Shown: one piece after another, positions 8,524 to 17,289 of the stretch
Layout: each line of letters opens with the position of its first letter
Position numbering within the stretch: the stretch's first letter is position 1
Source: an uncultured Oscillospiraceae bacterium
Lineage (GTDB): Bacteria > Bacillota > Clostridia > Oscillospirales > Acutalibacteraceae
Reading direction: 5' to 3'
DNA length: 55,768 nt
Assembly: GCA_900539855.1 (NCBI GenBank)
Contig: UQDO01000010.1
Span: forward strand, 1 to 55,768
Notes under the pieces: model-generated
The model's input: only the letters and a program-made list of their open reading frames with translations
What the model was told of the DNA's origin: nothing
The model's database searches: none
Made by a program: the position numbers and the translations under genes

Positions 8524-10917
8524 TTATCCCCTGAGCACTGCACCTACCGCCTCAAGCTTTTTCATAATTTTGCCGACGGCACGGTCAATGGTCTCATCGG
8601 TCAATGTCGATTCGGCGGAGCGCAGCTTTACGCGGTATGCAACGCTCTTTTTGCCGCTTTCGATCTGGCTGCCGGTATAGACGTCGAACAGCTCAATGCT
8701 TTCGCACAGCTTACCTGCGCCCTCGCGGATAGCTGCCTCTAATTTCCCTACCGGGGTATCGCTTTCGCAGACAAGCGCAAAGTCACGCTCGACCGCCGGG
8801 AACTTAGGCAGCGCCTTGTAAACTATCTTCTCCGGCTCGATCCTATAGAGCTTATCGACACAGATCTCTGCGATATAGCAGCGCGCATCTATGCCGTAAG
8901 CCGCCGCGACCTTCGGATGTACCTCGCCGAAGGTGGCTATTTTTTCATCTCCTAAGAGTGCTGCGGCGCTCCTGCCCGGATGCAGGTAAGGCTCCTCTGC
9001 CCTTTCAAATGTCAGCTCCTTTTTGGTGAACAGTGCAGCCACTGCCTCAACAACGCCCTTGAGCGAGAAGAAATCTCCGCTGCCGAACGATCCTATACAA
9101 AGTGACGGTATTTCATACGGCTGCTCGGTGACCGGCATCTGCTTCGGTATGAACACCTTGCCGAGTTCAAACAGCTTCGCCACCGCTATCTTTCTTGAAT
9201 AGTTGGTCGAAAGCACGGTCATCATGCTGGTCACGAGCTGTGTACGCATTGTTGAATACTCGTCTCCAAGCGGATTGAGCAATGTGACGCAGTTTCTGCG
9301 GCTGTCGTCCGGCTCCAGACCCAGCACGTCTATTGCCTTGCTGCCTATGAACGAATATGTGGTTATCTCATTGTACCGGTTGGCGGTAAGCAGTGTCTTT
9401 ATCTTATCGCCCTTTATGCGCTCCGGCAGCTTTCTGCCGCGCATTGTAACGCCGGTCATGGGCGTACCCTTTATATGATCATAGCCGTAGATCCTCATGA
9501 CCTCCTCGGCTATATCGGCACGACCCTCGATATCGTCGCGGAACGACGGTATTTTGCAGTGCAGTGTTCCGAGCAGCAGCTTTGTCTCTATTCCGAGGCT
9601 GTTCAGAATATCAGCCATGGTATCGGCAGGAATGTCAACGCCAAGCAGCTCGTTCACCGACTTTGCGGACACCTTGAGATCTCTGTTTGCCGGCAGTCCG
9701 TCGTTAAGATCGAACTTTCCGTCTACTATCTCACCGGCACCGAGCAGTGATACAAGCGACAGCGCACGGTCCATTGCATACTCAACATTTATTATATCGA
9801 CTCCGCGTTCAAATCTGCCGCTTGATTCGGTTCTGATACCAAGCTTTCTTGCAGTTTTTCTCACACTGTCGCGGCGGAATTTTGCACATTCAAAGAATAC
9901 TTCGGTCGTGTCGGGCTTTATTTCGCTGTCAAGTCCGCCCATGATACCTGCGAGGCAGGACGGTCCCTCGGCGTCGGCGATAACGAGCATTTCGGGCGAA
10001 AGCTCGTGCTCCTTGCCGTCAAGCGTCGTGATCTTTTCGCCGCTTTCGGCGTTGCGGACGATTATTTTTGCCCCCTTTACATCACGCAGATCGAACGCAT
10101 GCATCGGCTGTCCGGTCTCAAGCATAACAAAGTTAGTTATATCAACTATATTATTGATAGGTCTCATACCGGCGGCTATAAGGCACTTCTTTATCCATTC
10201 CGGCGACTCTGCTATCTTTATATTCTTCACTACCCTGCCGTAATATCTCGGGCAGAGGTCGAAGTTGTGATCCTCGACCGAAATGTAGTTCTTTATAGTG
10301 CCGCCGGCGGTTTCATACTCGTTGACCGGCACATTGAACTGCTTGCCGAGCACAACGGCAGCCTCTCTTGCAATGCCGAGAACGCTCTGGCAGTCGGGAC
10401 GGTTGGCGGTGATCTTGAAGTCGATTATATAGTCGTGCAGTCCGAGCACGTCGCGCATGTCGGTACCGGGTGCTCCGGCATCAGGCTTTAATATCATTAT
10501 TCCGTTTACCTCCGCGCCGGGATAATCGCTGTCACCAAGACACAGCTCCTCACCCGAGCAGAGCATGCCGTTCGACGCAACTCCGCGCAGCTTGCCCTTC
10601 TTTATATGGGCGCCGTTGGGCAGGTCGGAGTCATGCAGTGCAGCAGGCACAAGATCGCCCTCGTGCACGTTCTGTGCACCGGTGACTATCTGCACGTTTT
10701 CGTCGCCGCCGCAGTCGACCTGACATATAAACATATGGTCGGAATCGGGGTGACGCTCCATTGAGACCACCTTGCCGACAACGACATTACGCATAGTCTT
10801 TGAAAGGTCGGTCATCTCCTCGACCTCAAAGCCTGCCATGACCATTCTGTCGCAAAGCTCCTCGGCAGGAACATCTATATCAACATATTTATTCAGCCAG
10901 CTTAATGATACCTTCAT
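8524..10917 (-). CDS. pheT: phenylalanine-tRNA ligase beta subunit
   Basis: A 797-residue beta subunit of the (alpha-beta)2 phenylalanyl-tRNA synthetase. The N-terminus MKVSLSWLNKYVD is typical, followed by a tRNA-binding OB domain (about 40-155), the B3/B4 domain with the editing site (about 210-380), B5 (about 405-475), the catalytic-like core (about 490-690) and the C-terminal ferredoxin-fold anticodon-binding domain (about 705-797) with FPAVERDFALV. Length is normal. It follows pheS by 18 bases and shares its T-box control. Long plus-strand reading frames across it are antisense shadows. Confidence 0.97.
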   Translation of the reverse strand: MKVSLSWLNKYVDIDVPAEELCDRMVMAGFEVEEMTDLSKTMRNVVVGKVVSMERHPDSDHMFICQVDCGGDENVQIVTGAQNVHEGDLVPAALHDSDLPNGAHIKKGKLRGVASNGMLCSGEELCLGDSDYPGAEVNGIMILKPDAGAPGTDMRDVLGLHDYIIDFKITANRPDCQSVLGIAREAAVVLGKQFNVPVNEYETAGGTIKNYISVEDHNFDLCPRYYGRVVKNIKIAESPEWIKKCLIAAGMRPINNIVDITNFVMLETGQPMHAFDLRDVKGAKIIVRNAESGEKITTLDGKEHELSPEMLVIADAEGPSCLAGIMGGLDSEIKPDTTEVFFECAKFRRDSVRKTARKLGIRTESSGRFERGVDIINVEYAMDRALSLVSLLGAGEIVDGKFDLNDGLPANRDLKVSAKSVNELLGVDIPADTMADILNSLGIETKLLLGTLHCKIPSFRDDIEGRADIAEEVMRIYGYDHIKGTPMTGVTMRGRKLPERIKGDKIKTLLTANRYNEITTYSFIGSKAIDVLGLEPDDSRRNCVTLLNPLGDEYSTMRTQLVTSMMTVLSTNYSRKIAVAKLFELGKVFIPKQMPVTEQPYEIPSLCIGSFGSGDFFSLKGVVEAVAALFTKKELTFERAEEPYLHPGRSAAALLGDEKIATFGEVHPKVAAAYGIDARCYIAEICVDKLYRIEPEKIVYKALPKFPAVERDFALVCESDTPVGKLEAAIREGAGKLCESIELFDVYTGSQIESGKKSVAYRVKLRSAESTLTDETIDRAVGKIMKKLEAVGAVLRG

Positions 10918-10935
10918 TATGATCTTCCCCCTTTA

Positions 10936-11955
10936 TCAGAACTGCGAGAGAAAACGCAGGTCGTTTTCAAACAGCAGGCGTATATCGCTTATCTTGTATC
11001 TTGTTGTGGTTATTCTGTCGAGACCTATTCCAAACGCAAAACCGGAATACTCCTCGGGGTCTATCCCGCAGGACTTGAGAACCCTCGGATGCACCATGCC
11101 TGCACCGAGTATCTCGATCCAACCGCTGCCCTTGCAGACGCGGCAGCCCTTTCCGCGGCACTCCGAGCATGTGACATCGACCTCAACGCTCGGCTCTGTG
11201 AACGGGAAGAAGGACGGGCGGAATTTGACCTCGGTCTCGGGTCCGTATATCTCATGCGCGAACTGCTCAAGCACACCTTTAAGATCACACATGGTGATAC
11301 CCTTGTCAACAACAAGTCCTTCTATCTGGTGGAACACCGGCGAATGTGTGGCGTCGACCTCGTCGGCACGGTAAACGCGTCCGGGGCAGATTATTTTTAT
11401 AGGCGGCTTTCTTGTCTCCATCGTGCGTATCTGCGCGGCAGAGGTCTGCGTCCTCAGCAGCAGATTTTCCGCAATATAGAATGTATCCTGCATATCTCTT
11501 GCCGGATGATCGGCAGGGACATTGAGCGCCTCAAAGTTGTAGTGATCGGTCTCGACCTCGGGACCGTCCACAACGTCAAAGCCCATAGACTGGAAAAGGT
11601 CAATAAGATCGTTGAGCACGGTATTGAGCGGATGCAGCTTGCCGATATTGGCAGGCTCTGCCGGCATGGTTATGTCAATGGTTTCAGCCTTCAATTTCAG
11701 CTCGTCAGCCTTTTCTTTGAAATCCTTTGACGCCGATTCGATATTTCCCTCAAGCTCCGCCCTTATTTTGTTTGCGAGCTGTCCTATTATGGGACGCTCC
11801 TCGGGCGACAGACCGCCCATCTGCTTTAAAATAGCGGTAAGCTCGCCCTTTTTGCCGAGAAAGCGCACCCTTATATCGTCGATGCCCTTTTCGTCGGCGG
11901 CTTCGGCGATAGCCTTTTGCGCGGCGGCTTTGATCTGTTCAAGTTTTTCCTTCAT
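10936..11955 (-). CDS. pheS: phenylalanine-tRNA ligase alpha subunit
   Basis: A 339-residue catalytic alpha subunit. An N-terminal coiled-coil arm (about 1-90) precedes the class II core with motif 2 (the CPGRVYRADEVDATHSPVFHQ region, about 205), the FRPSFFPFTEPSVEVD segment, a Cys-rich insert C..C...C..C at about 260-275 and motif 3 GFAFGIGLDRI near 310. The ATG follows GGAG by 9 bases. It attaches Phe to tRNA-Phe with PheT. The leader upstream is a T-box whose specifier is a Phe codon, so expression should rise when tRNA-Phe is uncharged. Confidence 0.97.
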   Translation of the reverse strand: MKEKLEQIKAAAQKAIAEAADEKGIDDIRVRFLGKKGELTAILKQMGGLSPEERPIIGQLANKIRAELEGNIESASKDFKEKADELKLKAETIDITMPAEPANIGKLHPLNTVLNDLIDLFQSMGFDVVDGPEVETDHYNFEALNVPADHPARDMQDTFYIAENLLLRTQTSAAQIRTMETRKPPIKIICPGRVYRADEVDATHSPVFHQIEGLVVDKGITMCDLKGVLEQFAHEIYGPETEVKFRPSFFPFTEPSVEVDVTCSECRGKGCRVCKGSGWIEILGAGMVHPRVLKSCGIDPEEYSGFAFGIGLDRITTTRYKISDIRLLFENDLRFLSQF

Positions 11956-11986
11956 GCTGCCTTACTCCTTAAAATTAAAGTGGGGA

Positions 11987-12262
11987 TAAAAAAGCTTCGT
12001 CCCCTTAAAATACAAGGGGACGAAGCACTGAATAAACAATACTCCGCGGTACCACCCGCAATTCTTGCCCGAAAAAACAAAGGCAAACTCTCAAGGACCT
12101 TTAACGGTGTCCCACCGTCGCCGCCTACTTCTCACTTCAGCGACGCCGCTCGGAAAGGGAACTTCACTGCCGGTATGCAGGCACGCTTTCAGCCGGTGAC
12201 GTGCCTCTCTTTATGCAGATCCCAAAGCAGTTACTTTCCTTCGTCAATGCGTTATCTACAAG
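11987..12262 (-). promoter_or_regulatory. T-box leader (Phe-specific) of pheST
   Basis: On the minus strand the antiterminator/T-box reads GGGTGGTACCGCGG (about 12058-12045). The terminator is GCTTCGTCCCCTT / AAGGGGACGAAGC (12026-11994) followed by six T. In stem I, GGAAAG pairs with CTTTCC and CTGC with GCAG; the internal loop between them contains TTC (12161-12159), the Phe codon, in the specifier position. This fits uncharged tRNA-Phe stabilising the antiterminator to allow pheST transcription. Confidence 0.93.
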
Positions 12263-12266
12263 GAGC

Positions 12267-12295
12267 ATTATACACCCCTTGCTTTGATTTTGCAA
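12267..12295 (-). promoter_or_regulatory. pheST promoter
   Basis: Minus-strand TTGCAA (12295-12290), 17-base spacer, TATAAT (12272-12267), immediately before the T-box leader. Confidence 0.8.
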
Positions 12296-12310
12296 GAGCT
12301 TTTTTCACTT

Positions 12311-13207
12311 TTATTCGATCCGGTTTGCCTGGACGGTCACGCTAAGCGCCTCGGTGTTGCCTTTTGCATCCTCTGCCTTGCCTGTAAAAATATATACCGG
12401 CTGCAGCATTTCCTTGCCGTCAGACGAATAATTTTTTGTATTTGACAGTGTGACATTATCTATCTCATACCTTATGGGAGTCATTTGCGACACTGTAAAG
12501 CCGCCGCCATTACTTATCAGCTCAACTGCCTTTTCGACGCCGATAAGCGGCTGTCTGATTTTCTCGGTGTACCCTTTAATACCGTAATACACTTTTTTTA
12601 CGCTGCCGTCCGCCGTAATTGTGACAGTGATGCTGCCGTCCGCTGACTCCGATTTTGGGAAAGCACTCACGGTTTTGGTAGTGTAATATTCCTCCCCCGT
12701 TTCCGACACATACATAGAACCGCCGAACGCATAGCTGCTGTCAAGCGGCACTGCGTCAAGACCGTGTTTTTTTATGTAACCGACAGCTATCTTCGCACAT
12801 TCTTTATCGCTTAGTCCGACCCTGCCGGAGGTTTTTACCGAAAGGTCATAATATGTAAATGTTCCATCCTCATTTATACTTATCTTACCGTTTTCGTTTT
12901 CAATTGTCTGCCTGCCACCACCGGCTGCATCATCACCATCGATTTCGAAACCAAGCTTTTTTGCGAACGGATCCGCACAGCTTTTGCCGCCGATATATAC
13001 ATAGTCATATTTATAAGGGACCATGGCTTTGAGCTTGTCTTTGTCGAAAACGATTTCCGTCTCTGACATAAATTCGGTTTTAAAGCCCGGGAGCGTCAGT
13101 TCTTCACCTACAAGTCCGGCGTTCTGCTGGATCACCGCCGCTGCAACGCCTGCTGCGACCACTGCCGCAGCACAAATGCATATGATGATTTTAGCCAATT
13201 TTTTCAT
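12311..13207 (-). CDS. membrane-anchored hypothetical protein
   Basis: A 298-residue protein with one N-terminal hydrophobic helix (about 5-27) and an extracellular remainder; there is no lipobox Cys. The body has two adjacent alpha/beta units, one around DKECAKIAVGYIKKHGL and one around GVEKAVELIS, ending with a strand-rich part containing QPVYIFTG. This layout recalls the YycH/YycI or PepSY-like extracytoplasmic regulatory proteins of Firmicutes, but no diagnostic motif makes the match firm. It is monocistronic: the pheST promoter starts just downstream and metG diverges upstream. GGAGGGC precedes its ATG. Confidence 0.75.
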   Translation of the reverse strand: MKKLAKIIICICAAAVVAAGVAAAVIQQNAGLVGEELTLPGFKTEFMSETEIVFDKDKLKAMVPYKYDYVYIGGKSCADPFAKKLGFEIDGDDAAGGGRQTIENENGKISINEDGTFTYYDLSVKTSGRVGLSDKECAKIAVGYIKKHGLDAVPLDSSYAFGGSMYVSETGEEYYTTKTVSAFPKSESADGSITVTITADGSVKKVYYGIKGYTEKIRQPLIGVEKAVELISNGGGFTVSQMTPIRYEIDNVTLSNTKNYSSDGKEMLQPVYIFTGKAEDAKGNTEALSVTVQANRIE

Positions 13208-13240
13208 TGCTGCCCTCCTTAATTCAAGCTCCTCTTACGG

Positions 13241-13258
13241 TATTATGTTAACATAATA
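13241..13258. promoter_or_regulatory. 18-base perfect palindrome, possible operator
   Basis: TATTATGTTAACATAATA is its own reverse complement. It sits 34 bases before the start of the minus-strand gene ending at 12311, where the -10 region or early transcript would be (a TTGCAA lies 17 bases upstream of its TAACAT). It may be a repressor-binding site; the protein is unknown. Confidence 0.4.
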
Positions 13259-13321
13259 TATGGCAATTTGCAACAGTTAAATATAATATTTCCGCTTTCT
13301 TCCCAAAACTTTAAAAATAGC

Positions 13322-13350
13322 TTGTAAACGGGCGCTATCGGTGATAAAAT
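13322..13350 (+). promoter_or_regulatory. metG promoter
   Basis: TTGTAA at 13322-13327, 17-base spacer, TAAAAT at 13345-13350; the leader to the ATG is short and shows no T-box or SAM riboswitch features. Confidence 0.65.
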
Positions 13351-13390
13351 AAGTTGATAGATATTTCTTTGAGGATCGAAGGAGAAAAAC

Positions 13391-15334
13391 ATGGATAATA
13401 AAAAGTTCTATATCACAACGGCAATCGCCTATACGTCCGGCAAGCCGCACATCGGCAACTCATACGATATCGTGCTTGCCGATATGATAGCACGCTACAA
13501 GCGTAAAAGGGGCTTTGACGTGCATTTCCTTACCGGCTCGGACGAGCACGGCTTTAAAATCGAGGAAACCGCAAAAAAGCACGGCGTAACGCCCAAGCAG
13601 TGGGTCGATAAAATGGCTGCTCAGCTGAAATCGGTATGGGACTGTCTGAATGTCACATATGACCGCTTTATACGCACCACCGACGCCGATCATGAAAGTG
13701 CCGTCAAAAAAATATTCAAAAAGCTTTATGATCAGGGCGACATATACAAGGGCTTTTATGAGGGCAAATACTGCGTCCCGTGCGAGTCGTTCTTTACACC
13801 GTCCCAGCTTGTAGACGGCAAATGCCCCGACTGCGGCAGAGAATGTATCGACGCAAAAGAGGAAGCCTATTTCTTAAAGCTCAGCAAATACCAGGACAGA
13901 CTTGTCGAATACTACGAGAGCAATCCGGACTTTTTCCTGCCCGCTTCGAGAAAGGCGGAAATGGTCAACAACTTTATAAAGCCAGGTCTTGCAGATCTCT
14001 GCGTTTCGCGCACCTCGTTCAAATGGGGCATACCTGTTGAGTTCGACGACAAGCATGTCATTTATGTATGGCTCGATGCCCTTTCAAACTACATCACAGG
14101 TATTGGCTACGACCCCGACGGCAGCAGTGATATGTATAAAAAATACTGGCCGTGCGACCTGCATGTCATAGGCAAGGATATCGTGCGCTTCCACACGATC
14201 TACTGGCCCATTATCCTCATGGCGCTGGGCGAGCCGCTGCCGCATCAGGTGCTCGGACATCCGTGGCTGCTGTCCGGTGAGGATAAGATGAGCAAATCCA
14301 AAGGCAACGTTATATATGCCGACGATCTTGTAAACCGCTTCGGCGCTGACGCGGTAAGGTACTACCTCCTGTCCGAAATGCCCTTCGCGCAGGACGGCAT
14401 CATCACCTACGAAAGCTTTATAAACAAATACAATACCGACCTCGCAAACACCCTCGGCAACCTTGTAAACCGCACGGTCGCCATGACCAACAAATATTTC
14501 GGCGGCACGGTTTCGGCTCCGGCGGCTGACTTTGACGATTTTGACCGCGATCTTAAGGCGGAAGCCGCAAAGACGGTCGAAAAATACTATTCATTAATGG
14601 ACGCGTACCGCAATTCCGATGCGTGCGACTGCGTGATAGGCTTTGCGAGACGCTGCAACAAATACATTGACGAGACCATGCCGTGGGCACTGGCTAAGGA
14701 TGAGCAAAAGAAAGCAAGACTCGAAGCGGTCATGTACAACCTGCTCGAGGGTATACGCCTGCTTGCCGCTATGATATTCCCCATTTGTCCGGAATGCTCG
14801 GGCAAGATATCCGAGCAGATCAAAAACGGCGACGAGACCCTGGAGTTCGGCGTGACCGGCAGCTTCACGGTTGGTGAAGGAACACCGCTTTTTGCCCGTC
14901 TTGACACCGAAAAGGTGCTGTCGGAACTGTATGCCGAGCAGAAGGCTGAAATGGAAGCCGCCGCAAAGGAGGCAGCCGCAGCGGAGGAAAAGGCAAACAT
15001 CGCAACGCTTGCCGAAATAAGTATTGATGATTTTGCAAAGGTAAGCCTTATTACCGCAGCCATAAAGACCTGCGAGCCGGTCAAAAAATCGAAAAAGCTG
15101 CTTAAACTCACCCTTGACGACGGCAGTGGGACCGACCGCACCGTTGCGTCCGGCATAGCACCGTGGTATACCCCGGATCAGCTTATAGGTCATACCGTCG
15201 TTATCGTGTCAAACCTGAAGCCTGCCAAACTGTGCGGCGTCGAGTCGTGCGGAATGATACTGGCTGCCGACTGCGGCGAGGACGTCAAGGTCCTGTTTGC
15301 TGACGGAATTCCTGCCGGAAGCAAGGTAAGATAA
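13391..15334 (+). CDS. metG: methionine-tRNA ligase with C-terminal tRNA-binding domain
   Basis: A 647-residue class I synthetase that charges tRNA-Met. It has the HIGN nucleotide motif at about residue 20, a zinc-binding insertion with C..C and CPDCGREC near 130-150, and KMSKS at about 300. An alpha-helical anticodon domain follows (about 380-500), then an Ala/Glu/Lys-rich linker and a Trbp111-type OB fold (about 545-647) with the VASGIAPWYTP segment, which aids tRNA binding and dimerisation. AAGGAG precedes the ATG. Its stop overlaps the TatD gene start by one base. Confidence 0.97.
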   Translation: MDNKKFYITTAIAYTSGKPHIGNSYDIVLADMIARYKRKRGFDVHFLTGSDEHGFKIEETAKKHGVTPKQWVDKMAAQLKSVWDCLNVTYDRFIRTTDADHESAVKKIFKKLYDQGDIYKGFYEGKYCVPCESFFTPSQLVDGKCPDCGRECIDAKEEAYFLKLSKYQDRLVEYYESNPDFFLPASRKAEMVNNFIKPGLADLCVSRTSFKWGIPVEFDDKHVIYVWLDALSNYITGIGYDPDGSSDMYKKYWPCDLHVIGKDIVRFHTIYWPIILMALGEPLPHQVLGHPWLLSGEDKMSKSKGNVIYADDLVNRFGADAVRYYLLSEMPFAQDGIITYESFINKYNTDLANTLGNLVNRTVAMTNKYFGGTVSAPAADFDDFDRDLKAEAAKTVEKYYSLMDAYRNSDACDCVIGFARRCNKYIDETMPWALAKDEQKKARLEAVMYNLLEGIRLLAAMIFPICPECSGKISEQIKNGDETLEFGVTGSFTVGEGTPLFARLDTEKVLSELYAEQKAEMEAAAKEAAAAEEKANIATLAEISIDDFAKVSLITAAIKTCEPVKKSKKLLKLTLDDGSGTDRTVASGIAPWYTPDQLIGHTVVIVSNLKPAKLCGVESCGMILAADCGEDVKVLFADGIPAGSKVR

Positions 15335-16140
15335 TGCTGCCGGAAGATCTTGAGAGCACACCGTTTCCGATAATCGACACCCACGCGCACTATGACGACG
15401 CCGCGTTTGACGGCTGCCGCGACGAGCTGCTGCGGCAAATATACGGCTACGGTGTAAAAAAAATAATCACCGCATCGGTCGATCTTGACTCATCGGCGGA
15501 AAACTGCCTTGCTTTAAGCCGGAAATACCCGTTTTGCCTCACCGCAATAGGCGTGCATCCCGAAACGGTCGAAGCAGGCGGCACTCTCGACGAGCAAAGG
15601 CTTCTAAGCCTGTGCCGTGAGCCGTCGGTCGTGGCAGTAGGCGAAATAGGTCTTGATTATCATTATTCCGACGATAAAAAAGCCGAACAAAGGGACATAT
15701 TCAAAAGGCAGTGCGAGATAGCGAACGAGCTGTCGCTGCCGGTCGTGATACACGACCGAGACGCGCACGGCGACACATTGGACATAGTAAGCGAAACGCG
15801 CCCCATGGGCGTTATACACTGCTTTTCGGGCAGCACAGAATCGGCACTTGAATACTGCCGGCTCGGCATGTATATCGGCATCGGCGGAGTAATAACCTTT
15901 AAAAATGCGCGCAAAACGGTTGAGGTCGCAGCGGCTGTGCCTATGGAAAATATCCTGCTTGAGACCGACGCGCCGTATTTAGCCCCTGTTCCCTATCGCG
16001 GCTCGCTCTGCAATTCGGCATTCATAATAAAGGCAGCAGAAAGAATAGCGGAAATAAAGTGTATTCCGGTCGAAACGGTACTTAAAGTCGCCGCCTTAAA
16101 TGCCGCGCGGCTTTTCGGCAACGCGCTGAAACTAAACTGA
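15334..16140 (+). CDS. TatD-family metal-dependent hydrolase/DNase
   Basis: A 268-residue TIM-barrel metal hydrolase. Metal ligands are visible in DTHAHYDD (HxH at about 17-19), GEIGLDYHY (Glu, about 100), HDRDAHG (His), HCFSGS (His) and ETDAPYLAP (Asp). The family comprises 3'-5' nucleases and related deacylases; the substrate here is not defined. Its ATG shares one base with the metG stop, a metG-tatD arrangement common in Firmicutes and consistent with cotranscription. galM follows directly. Confidence 0.93.
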   Translation: MLPEDLESTPFPIIDTHAHYDDAAFDGCRDELLRQIYGYGVKKIITASVDLDSSAENCLALSRKYPFCLTAIGVHPETVEAGGTLDEQRLLSLCREPSVVAVGEIGLDYHYSDDKKAEQRDIFKRQCEIANELSLPVVIHDRDAHGDTLDIVSETRPMGVIHCFSGSTESALEYCRLGMYIGIGGVITFKNARKTVEVAAAVPMENILLETDAPYLAPVPYRGSLCNSAFIIKAAERIAEIKCIPVETVLKVAALNAARLFGNALKLN

Positions 16141-16150
16141 GGTGAACAAA

Positions 16151-17188
16151 ATGGTAACAACAAAAAATTTCGGAGCATTGAATGACAAAACAGCGGTAAC
16201 GCTCTACTGCATAAAAAGCGGAAAATACAGCGCCAATATCATGGATTTCGGCGCTACTCTTGTGAACTTCATTTGTCCGGACAAAAACGGACACGACACC
16301 GACGTGCTGCTCGGCTTTGACGATGTCACACCCTACACGGGATCTATCGGCTACATGGGCGCCGTGATAGGCAGATTCGGCAACCGCATAGAAGCCGGAA
16401 AATTCACGCTGAACGGCAAAAACTACGAGCTGTTCGTAAACAACGGTCCGAACCACCTGCACGGCGGCAAGGTCGGCTTCAGCCACCGTATGTGGAGGGC
16501 TGAAATAACCGGCGACAGCGCCGTCACCTTTAGCAGACTGAGTCCCGACGGTGAGGAGGGCTACCCTGGGAACCTGAAGGTCAGCGTCACCTACACGCTG
16601 TGCGAGGACGGAACGCTGAGTCTTGACTATCTTGCCACAACCGATGAGGATACCGTTATAAATCTCACCAATCATGCCTATTTCAACCTGCACGGTGCCG
16701 ATGATCCCACACCTGTATATGACCATTACCTGCAGATCGGCGCCTCGGCATTCTGTGATACCGACGATCACTGTCTTGCAAACGGAAATATACTTGCCGC
16801 GCGCGGCACAGCGTTTGATTTTAGAACTCCCCGTAACCTTGGCGACAGCATAAAGTCAGACTTTGCACCGGCGAAGTCAACCGGAGGCATCGACCACAAC
16901 TTTGTGCTCGATGGCAGCGGCTACAGACAGTTTGCCACGCTTTATTGCGAAAAGACCGGCATTTTGATGACCTGCTATACCGATCAGCCCGGCGTTCAGA
17001 TATATACCGGCAACTGCATCGACCCTATGGTCGGCAAGAACGGCAAAACATACTGCAGGCACGGCGCGGTCTGCCTTGAGACCCAAGGCTTTCCGAACTC
17101 CACATCATTCTCCCACTTCCCGTCGCCGGTGCTCAAAAAGGGTGACGTTTACCACCACGTCACCGCATACAGGCTGTCTGTAAAATAA
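16151..17188 (+). CDS. galM: aldose 1-epimerase (mutarotase)
   Basis: About 345 residues. It interconverts alpha and beta anomers of aldohexoses such as galactose. Characteristic sites are GRFGNRI, the catalytic His in LTNHAYFNL (about 175), the GGIDHNFVL segment and a late Glu in CLETQGFPNS. A GTG nine bases upstream (16142) is in frame, but GAGGTG itself is the ribosome site for the ATG at 16151, which I therefore chose. It is read through from metG-tatD (10-base gap) and ends at a strong bidirectional hairpin. Confidence 0.93.
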   Translation: MVTTKNFGALNDKTAVTLYCIKSGKYSANIMDFGATLVNFICPDKNGHDTDVLLGFDDVTPYTGSIGYMGAVIGRFGNRIEAGKFTLNGKNYELFVNNGPNHLHGGKVGFSHRMWRAEITGDSAVTFSRLSPDGEEGYPGNLKVSVTYTLCEDGTLSLDYLATTDEDTVINLTNHAYFNLHGADDPTPVYDHYLQIGASAFCDTDDHCLANGNILAARGTAFDFRTPRNLGDSIKSDFAPAKSTGGIDHNFVLDGSGYRQFATLYCEKTGILMTCYTDQPGVQIYTGNCIDPMVGKNGKTYCRHGAVCLETQGFPNSTSFSHFPSPVLKKGDVYHHVTAYRLSVK

Positions 17189-17203
17189 AAATTATAATAA
17201 AGA

Positions 17204-17241
17204 AACGACAAGGAACACTTTTTGATCCTTGTCGTTTTTAA
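17204..17241. terminator. bidirectional terminator between galM and the convergent gene
   Basis: AACGACAAGGA / TCCTTGTCGTT, 11-bp stem, followed by TTTTT on the plus strand and by a T-rich stretch on the minus strand. A second inverted repeat CCGCTGC...GCAGCGG lies at about 17251-17275 and may serve the minus-strand gene. Confidence 0.85.
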
Positions 17242-17289
17242 TTTTGTGCGCCGCTGCCTTTTTAAAAAGCAGCGGATTTGTTTTTTAAA

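Noticed and set aside
9497..10243. 248-codon plus-strand frame antisense to pheT
   Set aside because: Low-complexity Ser-rich translation caused by codon bias of the opposite strand; no ribosome site, and pheT is certain.
11089..11730. 213-codon plus-strand frame antisense to pheS
   Set aside because: Shadow of pheS in another frame, no promoter or family resemblance.
13208..13390. T-box or SAM riboswitch before metG
   Set aside because: Leader after the promoter is too short and lacks T-box or S-box sequence.
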